In this document: positions 1 through 8,735 of the stretch, in pieces
How positions within the stretch are numbered: the first letter of the stretch is position 1
How the letters are laid out: each line of letters opens with the position of its first letter
Assembly: GCA_947259095.1 (NCBI GenBank)
Contig: CAMYLA010000013.1
Location: forward strand, 62,001-126,000
Origin: an uncultured Acidimicrobiaceae bacterium
GTDB taxonomy: Bacteria > Actinomycetota > Acidimicrobiia > Acidimicrobiales > SZUA-35
Direction: 5' to 3'
Length of the DNA: 64,000 bases
Position numbers and translations under genes: made by a program
The notes under the pieces: model-generated
The model's database searches: none
Seen by the model: only the letters and a program-made list of their open reading frames with translations
Told to the model about the DNA's origin: nothing

Positions 1-306
1 GTGGCCAACGACCCCTATCTGCTCATCTCGGCCAACGCCTTTGCCATCATGGGGCTCCGGGCCATGTATTTCCTGTTGGCCGACGCCCGGGAGCGCTTCC
101 ACTACCTCTCCCATGCACTGGGAGCGATCCTGCTGTTCGTCGGGGTGAAACTGGTGGTCACCCCCTGGTACCACATCCCCATCTCCTACTCGCTGGGCAT
201 CATCGTCGTGATCTTGGCCCTGGCCATTGGGTTCAGCATCTGGAAGGCCCGCCAGGTCGAAGGCACCGACTCCGAGCAACCGACCGGCAAACACGACCAC
301 AGCTAG
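1..306 (+). CDS. TerC-family integral membrane protein, C-terminal part (cut by window start)
   Basis: This is the last 101 residues of a membrane protein whose beginning lies before the window, so the GTG at base 1 is probably an internal codon. It starts with the NDPYLLISANAFAIMGLRA stretch followed by YFLLADARERFHYL and a GVKL helix, the order seen near the C-terminus of TerC/Alx proteins. These are multi-helix proteins linked to tellurite resistance and manganese or other metal export. Two hydrophobic helices are visible, at about residues 37-53 and 59-80, and the tail is polar with a histidine-rich end (KHDHS). Substrate cannot be told from this fragment. Confidence 0.8.
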   Translation: MANDPYLLISANAFAIMGLRAMYFLLADARERFHYLSHALGAILLFVGVKLVVTPWYHIPISYSLGIIVVILALAIGFSIWKARQVEGTDSEQPTGKHDHS

Positions 307-619
307 CGCGGTGGCACCAACGCTCGCTCCGGTTTCGGCGAGTCCATGGCGTTCCTGTGAGCGTAAGAGGGGCCACGAGGCTCGAGGGGCGCCAAAGGCC
401 GACCAGACACCGCAGGGTCGGTGGTCGCGGCACGAGCGTCGGGCCCGCCATCACCGTCGGTGAGTTGCTCGAAGGCGGTCACTGCGAAACACTGGGATTC
501 GAGGCCCGATCACCACCGAGCCCGGTCCGCAGCGGTGATGAACGGGGCTGCGGACGGCCGGAAATCGACCCCACGGAACCGTGGCGGTCGTCGGTGATCA
601 AGAGTCGTGGAGGAAACCG
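307..619. other. Intergenic region without a recognisable gene
   Basis: This stretch of about 313 bases separates the TerC-like gene from the P450. Open frames here are short, have no family resemblance and lack ribosome binding sites. A weak hairpin (CTCGC at 323-327 pairing with GCGAG at 338-342) could end the first transcript. The P450 promoter is expected here, but I cannot point to a convincing -35/-10 pair. Confidence 0.5.
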
Positions 620-1942
620 GTGACCGAGTCCAGCGTCAACAGCTACCACCAGCCCCGCCCTGAGATCCCGCCTCCACCGGTCGGTTGCCCCGTCGAGCAC
701 CACTGGAGCCCACTCGACGACGACTACCTGGCAGATCCCTACCCCATTGCGGCCGAGCTTCGAGAGGATCACCCCACCTTCTACGCCGAGCAGCTCGGCT
801 ATGTGGTGGTGACCAGAATGGAGGACATCGAGGCGGTGTTCACCGACCCGGACACCTACGCATCGACCAACGTCCAGGATCCGGTCTTCCCCCTGGCCCA
901 GGAGGCCACCGACATCCTGTCGGCCGAGGATTTCAACCCGGTGGCGGTCATGTCGAACCGTCCCGAACCGGACCACCAGCGGATCAGGGTCTACACGAAA
1001 CGAGGGTTCTCCAAGCGCAGACTCAAGACCCTGGAGCCCTACGTGAGGCGTCGCAGCCACGAGCTGATCGATGCGATGCTCGCCGCCGGCTCGCCTGCGG
1101 AGTTCATCGAAGCCTTCGCCTTCCCGCTGCCCGGCGAGACGGTGTTCCGTTTCATCGGCTTCCCCGAGTCCGACGACGAGATGCTCAAGAACTGGTGCGG
1201 TGAACGAAAGGCGTTCTCCTGGGGGAAACCAACGGCGACCGAACAGACCGAGATCGCCGAGAAGATGTTGTCCTACTGGCGGTATTGCCGGGATTTCACC
1301 GCAGCCAAGCGCGACGAGCGGGCCGACGACTTCGCCTCCGAACTTCTCGACGCCCACGATGCCGATGCCGACGAGCTGAGCTACCGAGAGGTCGAATCGG
1401 TCATCTACGGCCTGTCGTTCGCCGGCCATGAGGCCGTCACCAGCCTGATCTGCAACTGCCTCGTCAACCTGTTGTCCCGGCGGGACCAGTGGGACGAGAT
1501 CTGCGCAGATCCGTCGCTGATCCCCAACGCCGTCGAGGAGGTACTCCGATTCGATTCCAGCCAGATCTCCTGGCGCCGGGTCACCACCCGGGACACCGTG
1601 TTGAACGGCTTCGACATTCCGGCCGGAACGGGCGTCTTCATGAATTTTGCCGCCGCCAACCGGGAACCGCGCCTGTTCGACGATCCACACCGGTTCGACA
1701 TCCACCGGGGAAACGCCAGGCGCCACATCTCGTTCGGGAAGGGCATCCATTTCTGCCTCGGGGCCAACATGGCCCGGTTCGAGGCGACCATCGTCCTGGG
1801 GATCCTGGCCGAGCGGATACCCTCGCTTCGGCTGGTCGCCGATCAGGCGATCACCTCGTTCCCCAACATCACATTTCGAGGACCCGAGCGCCTTGTGGTG
1901 GAATGGGACGCCGAACAGGCGGCCGCAGCCCCAACGAGTTGA
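620..1942 (+). CDS. Cytochrome P450
   Basis: A soluble bacterial P450 of about 440 residues, the usual size, predicted to monooxygenate an unknown substrate with electrons from a ferredoxin. The I-helix reads FAGHEAVTS, in which the usual acid-threonine pair is Glu-Ala with a threonine two residues later. The K-helix has the ExxR motif (EEVLR), and the haem-binding loop is FGKGIHFCLG with the cysteine ligand. GTG at 620 is chosen because GGAGG lies six bases upstream; the frame is open 13 codons further. The sequence resembles CYP107/CYP125-like actinobacterial enzymes only in general layout. A short-chain dehydrogenase follows 76 bases downstream on the same strand and may act on the same compound. 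No ferredoxin gene is adjacent. Confidence 0.92.
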   Translation: MTESSVNSYHQPRPEIPPPPVGCPVEHHWSPLDDDYLADPYPIAAELREDHPTFYAEQLGYVVVTRMEDIEAVFTDPDTYASTNVQDPVFPLAQEATDILSAEDFNPVAVMSNRPEPDHQRIRVYTKRGFSKRRLKTLEPYVRRRSHELIDAMLAAGSPAEFIEAFAFPLPGETVFRFIGFPESDDEMLKNWCGERKAFSWGKPTATEQTEIAEKMLSYWRYCRDFTAAKRDERADDFASELLDAHDADADELSYREVESVIYGLSFAGHEAVTSLICNCLVNLLSRRDQWDEICADPSLIPNAVEEVLRFDSSQISWRRVTTRDTVLNGFDIPAGTGVFMNFAAANREPRLFDDPHRFDIHRGNARRHISFGKGIHFCLGANMARFEATIVLGILAERIPSLRLVADQAITSFPNITFRGPERLVVEWDAEQAAAAPTS

Positions 1943-2018
1943 GGGCCACGCCGTGGAAGCGGCATCCTGGTGCGGCACAAGACGACAACACTGACAACGA
2001 CACAGCAAGGATGAACCC

Positions 2019-2798
2019 ATGCCCCGAATGAATCTTGACGGAGCCTCAGCGCTGGTGACCGGAGGTGCCTCGGGCATCGGCGAGGCTTCGGCCGAGCAGC
2101 TGGCGGCCCTCGGGGCCCGGGTGGTCATCGCCGACCTCAACGAGCAGGCCGGTGAGGCTGTTGCGTCGCGACTCGGTGGGCTGTTCGTCAAGTGCGACGT
2201 GTCCAGCGAGGAAGACGGTGCGGCGGCGGTTGCGGCCGCCACCGAGATGGGGCCGTTGCGGGCGCTGGTGAACTCCGCCGGCCTTGGCCGAGCGGGGCGA
2301 ACCGTCGATCGCAACAACGACCCGATGCCACAGAAGGACTTCGATTTTGTTGTCCGCATCAACCTGCTCGGCTCGTTCAACATGTTGCGACAGTCGGCCG
2401 CGGCCATGGCAAAGACCGATCCGGTCGACGATGACGGGTCTCGCGGTGCCATCGTCAACATGGCCTCGGTTGCCGCCTTCGACGGCCAGATCGGCCAGGC
2501 CTCCTATTCGGCCTCCAAGGGCGGGGTTGTCGGTATGACGCTGCCCATCGCCCGGGATCTCTCGGCGGTGGGGATCAGGGTCAACACCATCGCCCCCGGC
2601 CTCATCGACACCCCGATCTACGGCGAGGGCGAGGACTCCGAGAAGTTCAAGGCCCATCTCGGGCAGTCCGTGCTGTTCCCGAAGCGACTGGGTACGGCCG
2701 AGGAGCTGGCGTTCATGGTGATCGATCTGATCACGAACCCCTACATGAACGCCGAGGTCATCCGGGTCGACGGCGGCATCCGGATGCCGCCAAAGTAG
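2019..2798 (+). CDS. Short-chain dehydrogenase/reductase, 3-hydroxyacyl-CoA dehydrogenase type 2-like
   Basis: An NAD(P)-dependent classical SDR of 259 residues. The nucleotide-binding motif is TGGASGIG near residue 15 and is followed by the Asp of IADLNE, which suggests NAD preference. NSAG, the catalytic YSASK and the IAPGLIDTPI segment are all present. The overall pattern, including the RLGTAEELA stretch near the end, is that of HSD17B10-like 3-hydroxy-2-methylbutyryl/3-hydroxyacyl-CoA dehydrogenases of beta-oxidation and isoleucine breakdown. The start at 2019 has AAGGA about eight bases upstream; an ATG nine bases later is an alternative. It probably shares a transcript with the P450 upstream. 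Exact substrate is unknown. It faces the FHA gene tail to tail with only 16 bases between. Confidence 0.88.
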   Translation: MPRMNLDGASALVTGGASGIGEASAEQLAALGARVVIADLNEQAGEAVASRLGGLFVKCDVSSEEDGAAAVAAATEMGPLRALVNSAGLGRAGRTVDRNNDPMPQKDFDFVVRINLLGSFNMLRQSAAAMAKTDPVDDDGSRGAIVNMASVAAFDGQIGQASYSASKGGVVGMTLPIARDLSAVGIRVNTIAPGLIDTPIYGEGEDSEKFKAHLGQSVLFPKRLGTAEELAFMVIDLITNPYMNAEVIRVDGGIRMPPK

Positions 2799-2814
2799 CC
2801 GGCAACGGCAAGCC

Positions 2815-3630
2815 TCAGTCGAGCACGGTCAGACGGGTCCAGGCTCCGACGAAGATAGGCACCCCTGGCTTGACCTCCATCGGCACGCCATGGGTGATCG
2901 CCTCGGAATCCACGGCGTCGAGAAAGGTCCCGTTTGTGGAGCCGACGTCGACGATGGTGAGGCTGCCATCGTTGGCGACCCGCAGGATCGCATGGCGGCT
3001 GGAGACCGCCTGGTCCTCGGTCAGCGCCGCCACGTCGATATCGGGGTGGATGGCCCTGCTCTCGCTGGTCCGTCCGATGTGCAGTTCGGTGCCGGGGAGG
3101 TCCAACTCCTGATCGGCGGGCGCCGGATCGGGGAAGTCGATCTCGCCGTCGTTCACCACCTCATCGAAGAAGCCACGGTCCACGGCCACCGACATCCGCA
3201 GCCTATGGACCTCCGGCACCGGGCCGGCACCGGGGCCACCCCCCTCGATGGCGGCACCGGCAACAGCCCGACCGGGGGCGGCCCCGTCGGGATCGGCGTC
3301 GGGGTCGGCTGCGGCCGGCCCGGCCCCTGACAGCTCGCCCGGGCCATCGAGAATCGACGGTGGCCCGCCAACACCCGGCCCGCCGGCGGCGCCGGCCGCC
3401 AGCTCGCCGGTGACGTCCCGACCGGCATCGCCGACGGCGCCTTGGCCGGCGGGGTCACCGCCCGGTGCGGCAGCCGATGAGCCGGGCTTCGGATTCGATG
3501 GGGCGGGCGGCACCGGACCACCACCCTCGACCGGCAGCGATCCGGTGATGAAGTCGTAGCCACAATTCTCACAGAACATGTCGTCGGGGCCGTATGGCAC
3601 GTCACAGTTCTGGCAGTTCCTGGTGCTCAT
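2815..3630 (-). CDS. Zinc-ribbon and FHA-domain protein
   Basis: A 271-residue protein with a four-cysteine zinc ribbon at the N-terminus (C6, C9, C20, C23), a long Pro/Ala/Gly-rich linker (about 30-140) and a C-terminal forkhead-associated domain (about 165-265). The FHA signature residues are visible: GRTSES, SSRHA and STNGTF. FHA domains bind phosphothreonine, so this is a probable substrate or reader of the kinase encoded three genes upstream. It is the last gene of the minus-strand cluster with kinase, phosphatase and VWA protein, 27 bases after the VWA gene. In mycobacteria the FHA protein GarA is the main PknG target. This protein has a comparable C-terminal FHA domain but a different N-terminus and lacks an evident GarA-type threonine motif. 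Confidence 0.85.
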   Translation of the reverse strand: MSTRNCQNCDVPYGPDDMFCENCGYDFITGSLPVEGGGPVPPAPSNPKPGSSAAAPGGDPAGQGAVGDAGRDVTGELAAGAAGGPGVGGPPSILDGPGELSGAGPAAADPDADPDGAAPGRAVAGAAIEGGGPGAGPVPEVHRLRMSVAVDRGFFDEVVNDGEIDFPDPAPADQELDLPGTELHIGRTSESRAIHPDIDVAALTEDQAVSSRHAILRVANDGSLTIVDVGSTNGTFLDAVDSEAITHGVPMEVKPGVPIFVGAWTRLTVLD

Positions 3631-3657
3631 CGATCGTCCTTTGTTCCAACCACGCCA

Positions 3658-4935
3658 CTATCCCCGGTTGACCCGGACGGTCCGAGTCGATCGTACATCG
3701 AGGGCCATCTCGTCGGCCTTGTCGACCTGCCGCTTCAACCGGACGGTTCCGGTGGCCGGATCGTCGACATCGACCACCTTCTGCAACAACCGGACGGTAT
3801 CGCCATTGCCGGCCTGGTGGGCGATCTGGACCGCCCGACCCAGTTTCACCGTTGCCGCCTTCTGATCGCCGGCGTCGCGGGCCGCCAGCCCCTCGGCGAT
3901 CACGTCTGCCAATTCGGCCTGGCCGGTGTAGTGGGCGACCTCCCGGTTGATCCTGGTCGAGAGCCGCTCGTCATCGGTCCAGATCGCCCGGACCAGGGCG
4001 GCCGGCTGGTCCACACCATCGATCACCAGCATCACCCTGGCCGCCAACCGCTCGTCGCCCACATTGCCGATCGGGATCCGGATGCGGACGTGGTAGTCCC
4101 GCTCCTCCTCTCCGGCCCACGAGCCGAGCGGGAAGTCGCTGGTCAGAGGGTTGACCGACTGGGCGGTATGGGTCAGATCTTCGAGGGTCGGGGCAACCTG
4201 CTTCACGAACTCACTGGCCGAACCCTTCGGGGTCCACAACCGCAGCGACACGCTGCCCACCTGCTTGCCCATCGCCGCCTCGGTCAGCCTGGTGAATTCG
4301 GCTTCCATGTCCTCGGGTCGGGGGATGATGTCGACCGTGCCCAGCAGTGCACTCGAGACCTTGCGCATCTCCTCGATGTTCCAGTCGGAGCCGAGACCCC
4401 TGGCATCGCATTGGAACAGTCCGACGCAGCTGGCGATGGCGCTGTCGAGCACCCAATCCTCTTCGTGCTGGTTCTTGCCGTCGGTGAGCAGCAGGCAGTG
4501 GGCGATGGCCCCCGGCCGCAGCCCGGCCAGATAGGCCGCGGCCTTGAGCCACGTCCCGATGGCGGTCCCCCCGTTGGCCTGGGTCCGGTTCACCATCTGC
4601 TTTGCCTCCTCCCTGGTGCGGGGATCGGAGATGGCCAGACCTTCGTGGGGGTAGATCATGTAGGCGCCGGCGTTGCCACCGACGATGGCGAAGTACACGC
4701 CGTCGTCGATGGTGTCGATGGCGGCCTGGGTGGCAGACTTGGCGGCCCGCATCTTGCGGCCACCCTCCTCCTGCATCGACCCCGAGGTGTCGATCACGAT
4801 CATCTCCACCGCATCCTTGCGAACGGTCCCCACTGCGCCGTCACCGGCCGACCGGACCGTCACCACGGCGTCGATGGTGTCGGCTGCCGTCGGCAGGAAC
4901 TCGTTCTGGAACACCTCGGCGGTGAAGCTGGTCAT
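3658..4935 (-). CDS. von Willebrand factor A domain protein
   Basis: A 425-residue protein with a VWA domain at about residues 40-220. The metal-ion-dependent adhesion site reads DTSGS at residues 49-53, and the later threonine and aspartate positions are plausible (NGGTAIGTW, LTDGKNQ). There is no signal peptide, so it is probably cytoplasmic, as are most VWA proteins in bacterial signalling and TerY-like clusters. The C-terminal half looks like a beta-rich domain followed by a short helical TPR-like end. It lies 12 bases after the phosphatase gene and 27 before the FHA gene, so the set is surely cotranscribed. A role as a phosphorylation-controlled scaffold or metal-dependent binder is inference. 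Confidence 0.85.
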   Translation of the reverse strand: MTSFTAEVFQNEFLPTAADTIDAVVTVRSAGDGAVGTVRKDAVEMIVIDTSGSMQEEGGRKMRAAKSATQAAIDTIDDGVYFAIVGGNAGAYMIYPHEGLAISDPRTREEAKQMVNRTQANGGTAIGTWLKAAAYLAGLRPGAIAHCLLLTDGKNQHEEDWVLDSAIASCVGLFQCDARGLGSDWNIEEMRKVSSALLGTVDIIPRPEDMEAEFTRLTEAAMGKQVGSVSLRLWTPKGSASEFVKQVAPTLEDLTHTAQSVNPLTSDFPLGSWAGEEERDYHVRIRIPIGNVGDERLAARVMLVIDGVDQPAALVRAIWTDDERLSTRINREVAHYTGQAELADVIAEGLAARDAGDQKAATVKLGRAVQIAHQAGNGDTVRLLQKVVDVDDPATGTVRLKRQVDKADEMALDVRSTRTVRVNRG

Positions 4936-4947
4936 CGTGCATGTCTC

Positions 4948-6126
4948 CTAGATGGGTCCTGAACCCGGGGTTGGGGTCGGTGTCGGGGTGGGGGTTGGTG
5001 TCGGGGTAGGGGTCGGGCTGTCGACGTGTTCCCACAGCGCGACCGAGATGTTGTCGTGGCCGCCACCCTCGTTCGCAAAGTCGACCATGGCCGAAGCCAG
5101 GTCGAGCCCACGGTGGCCGTCTGATATCAAACGCCGAACGAGCTCGTCGAGTTCCCCCGGTTCCTCGGCGTAGCGCCACAGCCCGTCGCTGCAGACCACC
5201 ACATGGCCCGACCCGCTGACGGTGGTGACCGCAATGTCCGGGGTCGGGTCGACGCTGTCGGCACCGAGCCACCGCACCAGGCTCCCTTCGATCTCGTGGT
5301 CGGCCTCGCTGAGGCGGAGGGGCTCGTCGCCGACCCAGTAGGCCCGACTGTCGCCCACCCAGGCGGTGGAGAGCTCGGCTCCGTCGGCGAAGGGGCGTAC
5401 GATCACCGCAACGAAGGTGGACGATGGCGGGCCACCGTCGTCGCCGTCATCGGGCTCGTGGACCCCGGTCGACGACGCCTCCTGCTGGGCCGCAGCCACC
5501 GCTCGCCGCAGCAGGCTGTTCTTGTCGAGAGCCGGATCACCGGCCGATGCCGGATCCGGATCGGCCCCCACCGCCGGACCGGGATTGTCGGCGGTTGGTG
5601 TCCCGTCGGGCGGTGTCTCGGCGGCCGGCGTCACTGCGGTCGGTGTCTCGGGGGCGGCTTCGGCGGCGGAACCGGCCGAGCCGTCCGCTTCCGGGGTTGC
5701 CACCGCCGGCGGCGAGCCGGGGTTGTCTGGAAAAGGGTGCTCGGTCAGGCCGGCGACCAGCAGGTCCCGGGCCACCACCGCCGCCCTGAGCGAGGCCTCG
5801 GCCGAACCGGCGGTGGTCGACACACCGTCACACACCACCAGGACCGAGCCGCCGTCGGGGGTGGCGGCGATGGCCACCGCATCCTCGTTGTGACGGTGCC
5901 TGCGGCCGCGGTCGGTCACCGCCACCGCGGGACCGTCCTCGAACTCCATGTGATCACGTTCGGCGGGCTGTTTGTGGCCACAGGACAGGCAGTAGCCCTC
6001 CTCGGCCACCTCCCGCTCACCACAGGACACGCAGGCCGGGAGCGGCTCGGTGTGCAGGTCCTGGCCGCAGGCCTCGCACCATTTTGTGTCCGGTGGGGCC
6101 TCTTCGCCGCAGCTCGGGCAGCCCAC
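4948..6126 (-). CDS. PP2C-family Ser/Thr phosphatase with N-terminal zinc ribbons
   Basis: A 392-residue protein. Two zinc-ribbon halves lead the protein (C3, C6, C17, C20 and C32, C35, C46, C49). The PP2C domain spans about 65-370 with DRG at 72-74, NED at 80-82, the metal-binding CDG near 100, SDGLWRY, and GGHDNISVAL near the end. A low-complexity Pro/Ala/Thr insert of about 75 residues lies between the early and middle motifs. The protein ends in a run of Thr-Pro repeats. Its predicted role is to remove phosphate from targets of the PknG-like kinase, whose stop codon overlaps this start by one base. The similar zinc ribbons in kinase, phosphatase and FHA protein suggest the three meet on a shared partner. 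Confidence 0.92.
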   Translation of the reverse strand: MGCPSCGEEAPPDTKWCEACGQDLHTEPLPACVSCGEREVAEEGYCLSCGHKQPAERDHMEFEDGPAVAVTDRGRRHRHNEDAVAIAATPDGGSVLVVCDGVSTTAGSAEASLRAAVVARDLLVAGLTEHPFPDNPGSPPAVATPEADGSAGSAAEAAPETPTAVTPAAETPPDGTPTADNPGPAVGADPDPASAGDPALDKNSLLRRAVAAAQQEASSTGVHEPDDGDDGGPPSSTFVAVIVRPFADGAELSTAWVGDSRAYWVGDEPLRLSEADHEIEGSLVRWLGADSVDPTPDIAVTTVSGSGHVVVCSDGLWRYAEEPGELDELVRRLISDGHRGLDLASAMVDFANEGGGHDNISVALWEHVDSPTPTPTPTPTPTPTPTPGSGPI

Positions 6127-8735
6127 TAGAACAGGCTCCGGGGCCGTACCGAGTTGGCCCTGTCGACCAGGCGGATGCGTTCCTCATCCGAGGTGGCCAG
6201 CCTGGCCAGCACCCGGTAGGTCTGCTCCAGGCCCTCCCGCAGTGACCGTTCGTTGAGCTCGCGACCAAGCATCTCCCCGGCATCGGCCTGGATCCGGCCG
6301 TCCTCGACACCGGCCAGGGCCCGCTCGAAGATGTCGGCCGACAGGGCGGCCCGCTCGGCGGCATCGAGCTGGAGCCGCTCGATGGTGGCCGATGCCGCGG
6401 TCAGATCCTCCAGCGCCGGCTGGCCGGTCGGCCCCCCGGCCACCAGGGCCCGTGCTGCTGCCACCTGGGCGTCGTAGTGGGCCGCCGAACTGGTCGGCAC
6501 CCGGTTGAATGCCGCCACCACCCCATTGTGATCGCTCAGCTGCCAGTTGCAGCGGGCCATCCCGAACGCGGCCGACACGAAAGACGAATCGGAGCTGATC
6601 ACCAGGTCGTAGAGTTCGAGGGCGCGCTCGTATTCCCCGGCCAACTCGGCGGAGAGCGCCACCGCCATCTTGGGGGCGGTCTCCCCCGGCAGTTCGGTCC
6701 ACACCCGGCTGAAACCCTCGGCTGCGGCCGCGGCCAGGCCGCCCTGCAGGTGCATGATCGATCGGTACCAGTGCACCCGCCATTCCCAGGGGTTCGACAG
6801 CTCGACCTGGCGGAGAACCTGCTCGGGGTTGTCCTGGGGAATCTCGCCACCGATCCTCAGCAACCCGCTGACGGCAACGGCCCGGTTGGCCGCCGCAGCA
6901 CCGTTGCCGGGCCCGGCTCCGGCCGGCCGCAGATCGGCCCGAGCGAGATCGGCCCTGGCCCGGAGTTGGATCAGCTCCCAGGCGAATCGCAGGTAGACCT
7001 CGTCCGACGGTGTGACCTGGCCGGCGTCGATGGCGTTCTTGATCGCTCGGGCCGCCCTTGCCGGATTTGCCTCCGGCAGCCCCATCAGCAGCGGCGCCGC
7101 CGGGTCGACCTCGTTGATCCTGGCCCCCGGCAGGACCCGCCAGTCGGCCGCGGTCACGTCGTAGCTCTCGGCGCTGGCCACCAGCATGTCGGCCAGCTGG
7201 TCGCCTTCGAACAGGGTGGAGGCGGTTGGTCGTGGCCGTCCTTCGGTCAGCGCCACGATCTCCCGGAGCACGCCGGTCAGTTGTTCGGCCATCTCCTCGG
7301 CGCTCTGGAACCGGTCGTCGGGGTGGTAGGCGGTCGACCTGAGCAGGAACCGGTACAGCGACTCCCAGCGGGCGAACAGCGGCGCTTCGGCCGGGCTCGG
7401 CAGCGAGTACAGGTAGGTGCCGTCGTGGAAGACGAACCGGATGATCAGCACCGACAACGTTCGACCAACGGTGTAGAGGTCGGAGGCCACCGACGGCCCG
7501 CTGCTTGCCACCTCCGGAGCCTGGAAACCCTGGGTTCCGAAGATGGCGGCCTGACGGTCGTCGATGCGCATCACCGCACCGACATCGATCAGCTTGACCT
7601 CGTCGCCAACGGCCATGATGTTGGCCGGCTTGAGATCGTTGTAGACCAGGCCCCTGCCGTGGAGGTACCCGAGGGCGGGCAGGATGCCGAGGACGTAGGC
7701 GATGGCGTCGGTCACCGGGAGCGGATCATGGATGCCCCCATTGGCCTTGCGCCTTGTCTTGAGCTTGGCGTTGAGCGATTCACCGCCCACCATCTCCATC
7801 ACGATGTACCCGGCGCCACGGTGGGTCACGAAGTTGTAGATGTTGACGATGTTGGCGTGCTCGATCTGGGCCAGGAATTGCCGCTCGGCCACCGCCGCGG
7901 CAACCGCATCCGGGTCGTCCTCGTTGAGCAGCCCCTTCAACACCACCCACCGGTTCGACACCGCCCGATCCCGGCCGAGATAGACCCAGCCCATGCCGCC
8001 ATGGGCCAGGGTTCCGATGATCTCGTACTGGCCGGCAACAATCTCGCCCCGATCGAGCGACGGCTCGTTTGTGACGAAGTCGAAGGCGGTCCGGCAGCTG
8101 CCGCAGAATCCCTTGACCCGGCCCGCTCGATCACCGTTGCCTCGGCCGACCGGGTTGCCGCAGGTTGCGCAGTTCCGGTCCTTCTCCGGCACGATCCCCA
8201 TCTCGGCCTGGATCTCGGCATCGGTCATCACCGCCGCGGCCGGGTCGCCGACGGTGGTGGGCAGCACCGACACCAGGCCGAGCCCGATCCCACTGCGGGC
8301 CGAGCCGGTTCGCCGTGAGGCACTGGTGGTGGTCCGGCTGCGGGCGGTGGCGGTACCGGCGCCGGGAATCCTGGCCGAGGTGTCGGGGGCGGTCGGGACC
8401 GCAATCGACGGGATGGCGTCGGAGTCCGGGTCGAGGTTGGCCAGGACCGGCGCGGCCCGAACCCGACCCCCGGCGCTGTCGGCGGCCAGGCCGCAGGTGT
8501 CGCAGTAGCCGTCGGCGGCGATGGCCCCGGTGCAGCCGTCGCGGCCGCACAACGATCCGGCCGGCCGGGCGGTGTTGTCCGAGGCACCGTTGCCCGCAGG
8601 CGAACCGTCGTCGGTGGGCGGGGCTGCGCCGCCCGTGCCCCGGTCGGGGGCGGCCGATGGTTTCACCCCGCAGGTGTCGCAGTAGCCGTCGGGGGCGATG
8701 GTGCCGCCGCAGTCGATCTCGGTACAGGCGGTCAT
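6126..8735 (-). CDS. pknG: PknG-type serine/threonine protein kinase
   Basis: At 869 residues this is longer than mycobacterial PknG (about 750). Two near-identical zinc modules of the form GTIAPDGYCDTCG / GAIAADGYCDTCG occur at about 4-23 and 63-82. They are followed by a low-complexity linker and a rubredoxin-like pair of CxxC motifs (C189/C192 and C211/C214). The kinase domain (about 237-490) has the AHGGMGWVYLG loop, K267, the PknG-type YNDLKPANIM catalytic loop with D367, and DVG at 384-386. The rest is a helical TPR-like region. This layout is diagnostic for PknG, a soluble kinase that controls 2-oxoglutarate and glutamate metabolism through FHA proteins. It overlaps the preceding gene by four bases and the phosphatase by one. 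Confidence 0.95.
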   Translation of the reverse strand: MTACTEIDCGGTIAPDGYCDTCGVKPSAAPDRGTGGAAPPTDDGSPAGNGASDNTARPAGSLCGRDGCTGAIAADGYCDTCGLAADSAGGRVRAAPVLANLDPDSDAIPSIAVPTAPDTSARIPGAGTATARSRTTTSASRRTGSARSGIGLGLVSVLPTTVGDPAAAVMTDAEIQAEMGIVPEKDRNCATCGNPVGRGNGDRAGRVKGFCGSCRTAFDFVTNEPSLDRGEIVAGQYEIIGTLAHGGMGWVYLGRDRAVSNRWVVLKGLLNEDDPDAVAAAVAERQFLAQIEHANIVNIYNFVTHRGAGYIVMEMVGGESLNAKLKTRRKANGGIHDPLPVTDAIAYVLGILPALGYLHGRGLVYNDLKPANIMAVGDEVKLIDVGAVMRIDDRQAAIFGTQGFQAPEVASSGPSVASDLYTVGRTLSVLIIRFVFHDGTYLYSLPSPAEAPLFARWESLYRFLLRSTAYHPDDRFQSAEEMAEQLTGVLREIVALTEGRPRPTASTLFEGDQLADMLVASAESYDVTAADWRVLPGARINEVDPAAPLLMGLPEANPARAARAIKNAIDAGQVTPSDEVYLRFAWELIQLRARADLARADLRPAGAGPGNGAAAANRAVAVSGLLRIGGEIPQDNPEQVLRQVELSNPWEWRVHWYRSIMHLQGGLAAAAAEGFSRVWTELPGETAPKMAVALSAELAGEYERALELYDLVISSDSSFVSAAFGMARCNWQLSDHNGVVAAFNRVPTSSAAHYDAQVAAARALVAGGPTGQPALEDLTAASATIERLQLDAAERAALSADIFERALAGVEDGRIQADAGEMLGRELNERSLREGLEQTYRVLARLATSDEERIRLVDRANSVRPRSLF

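Noticed and set aside
6477-8318. Long plus-strand open frame opposite pknG
   Set aside because: Same antisense effect: His/Gln/Gly/Arg-rich composition, no motifs, and the kinase on the other strand is certain.
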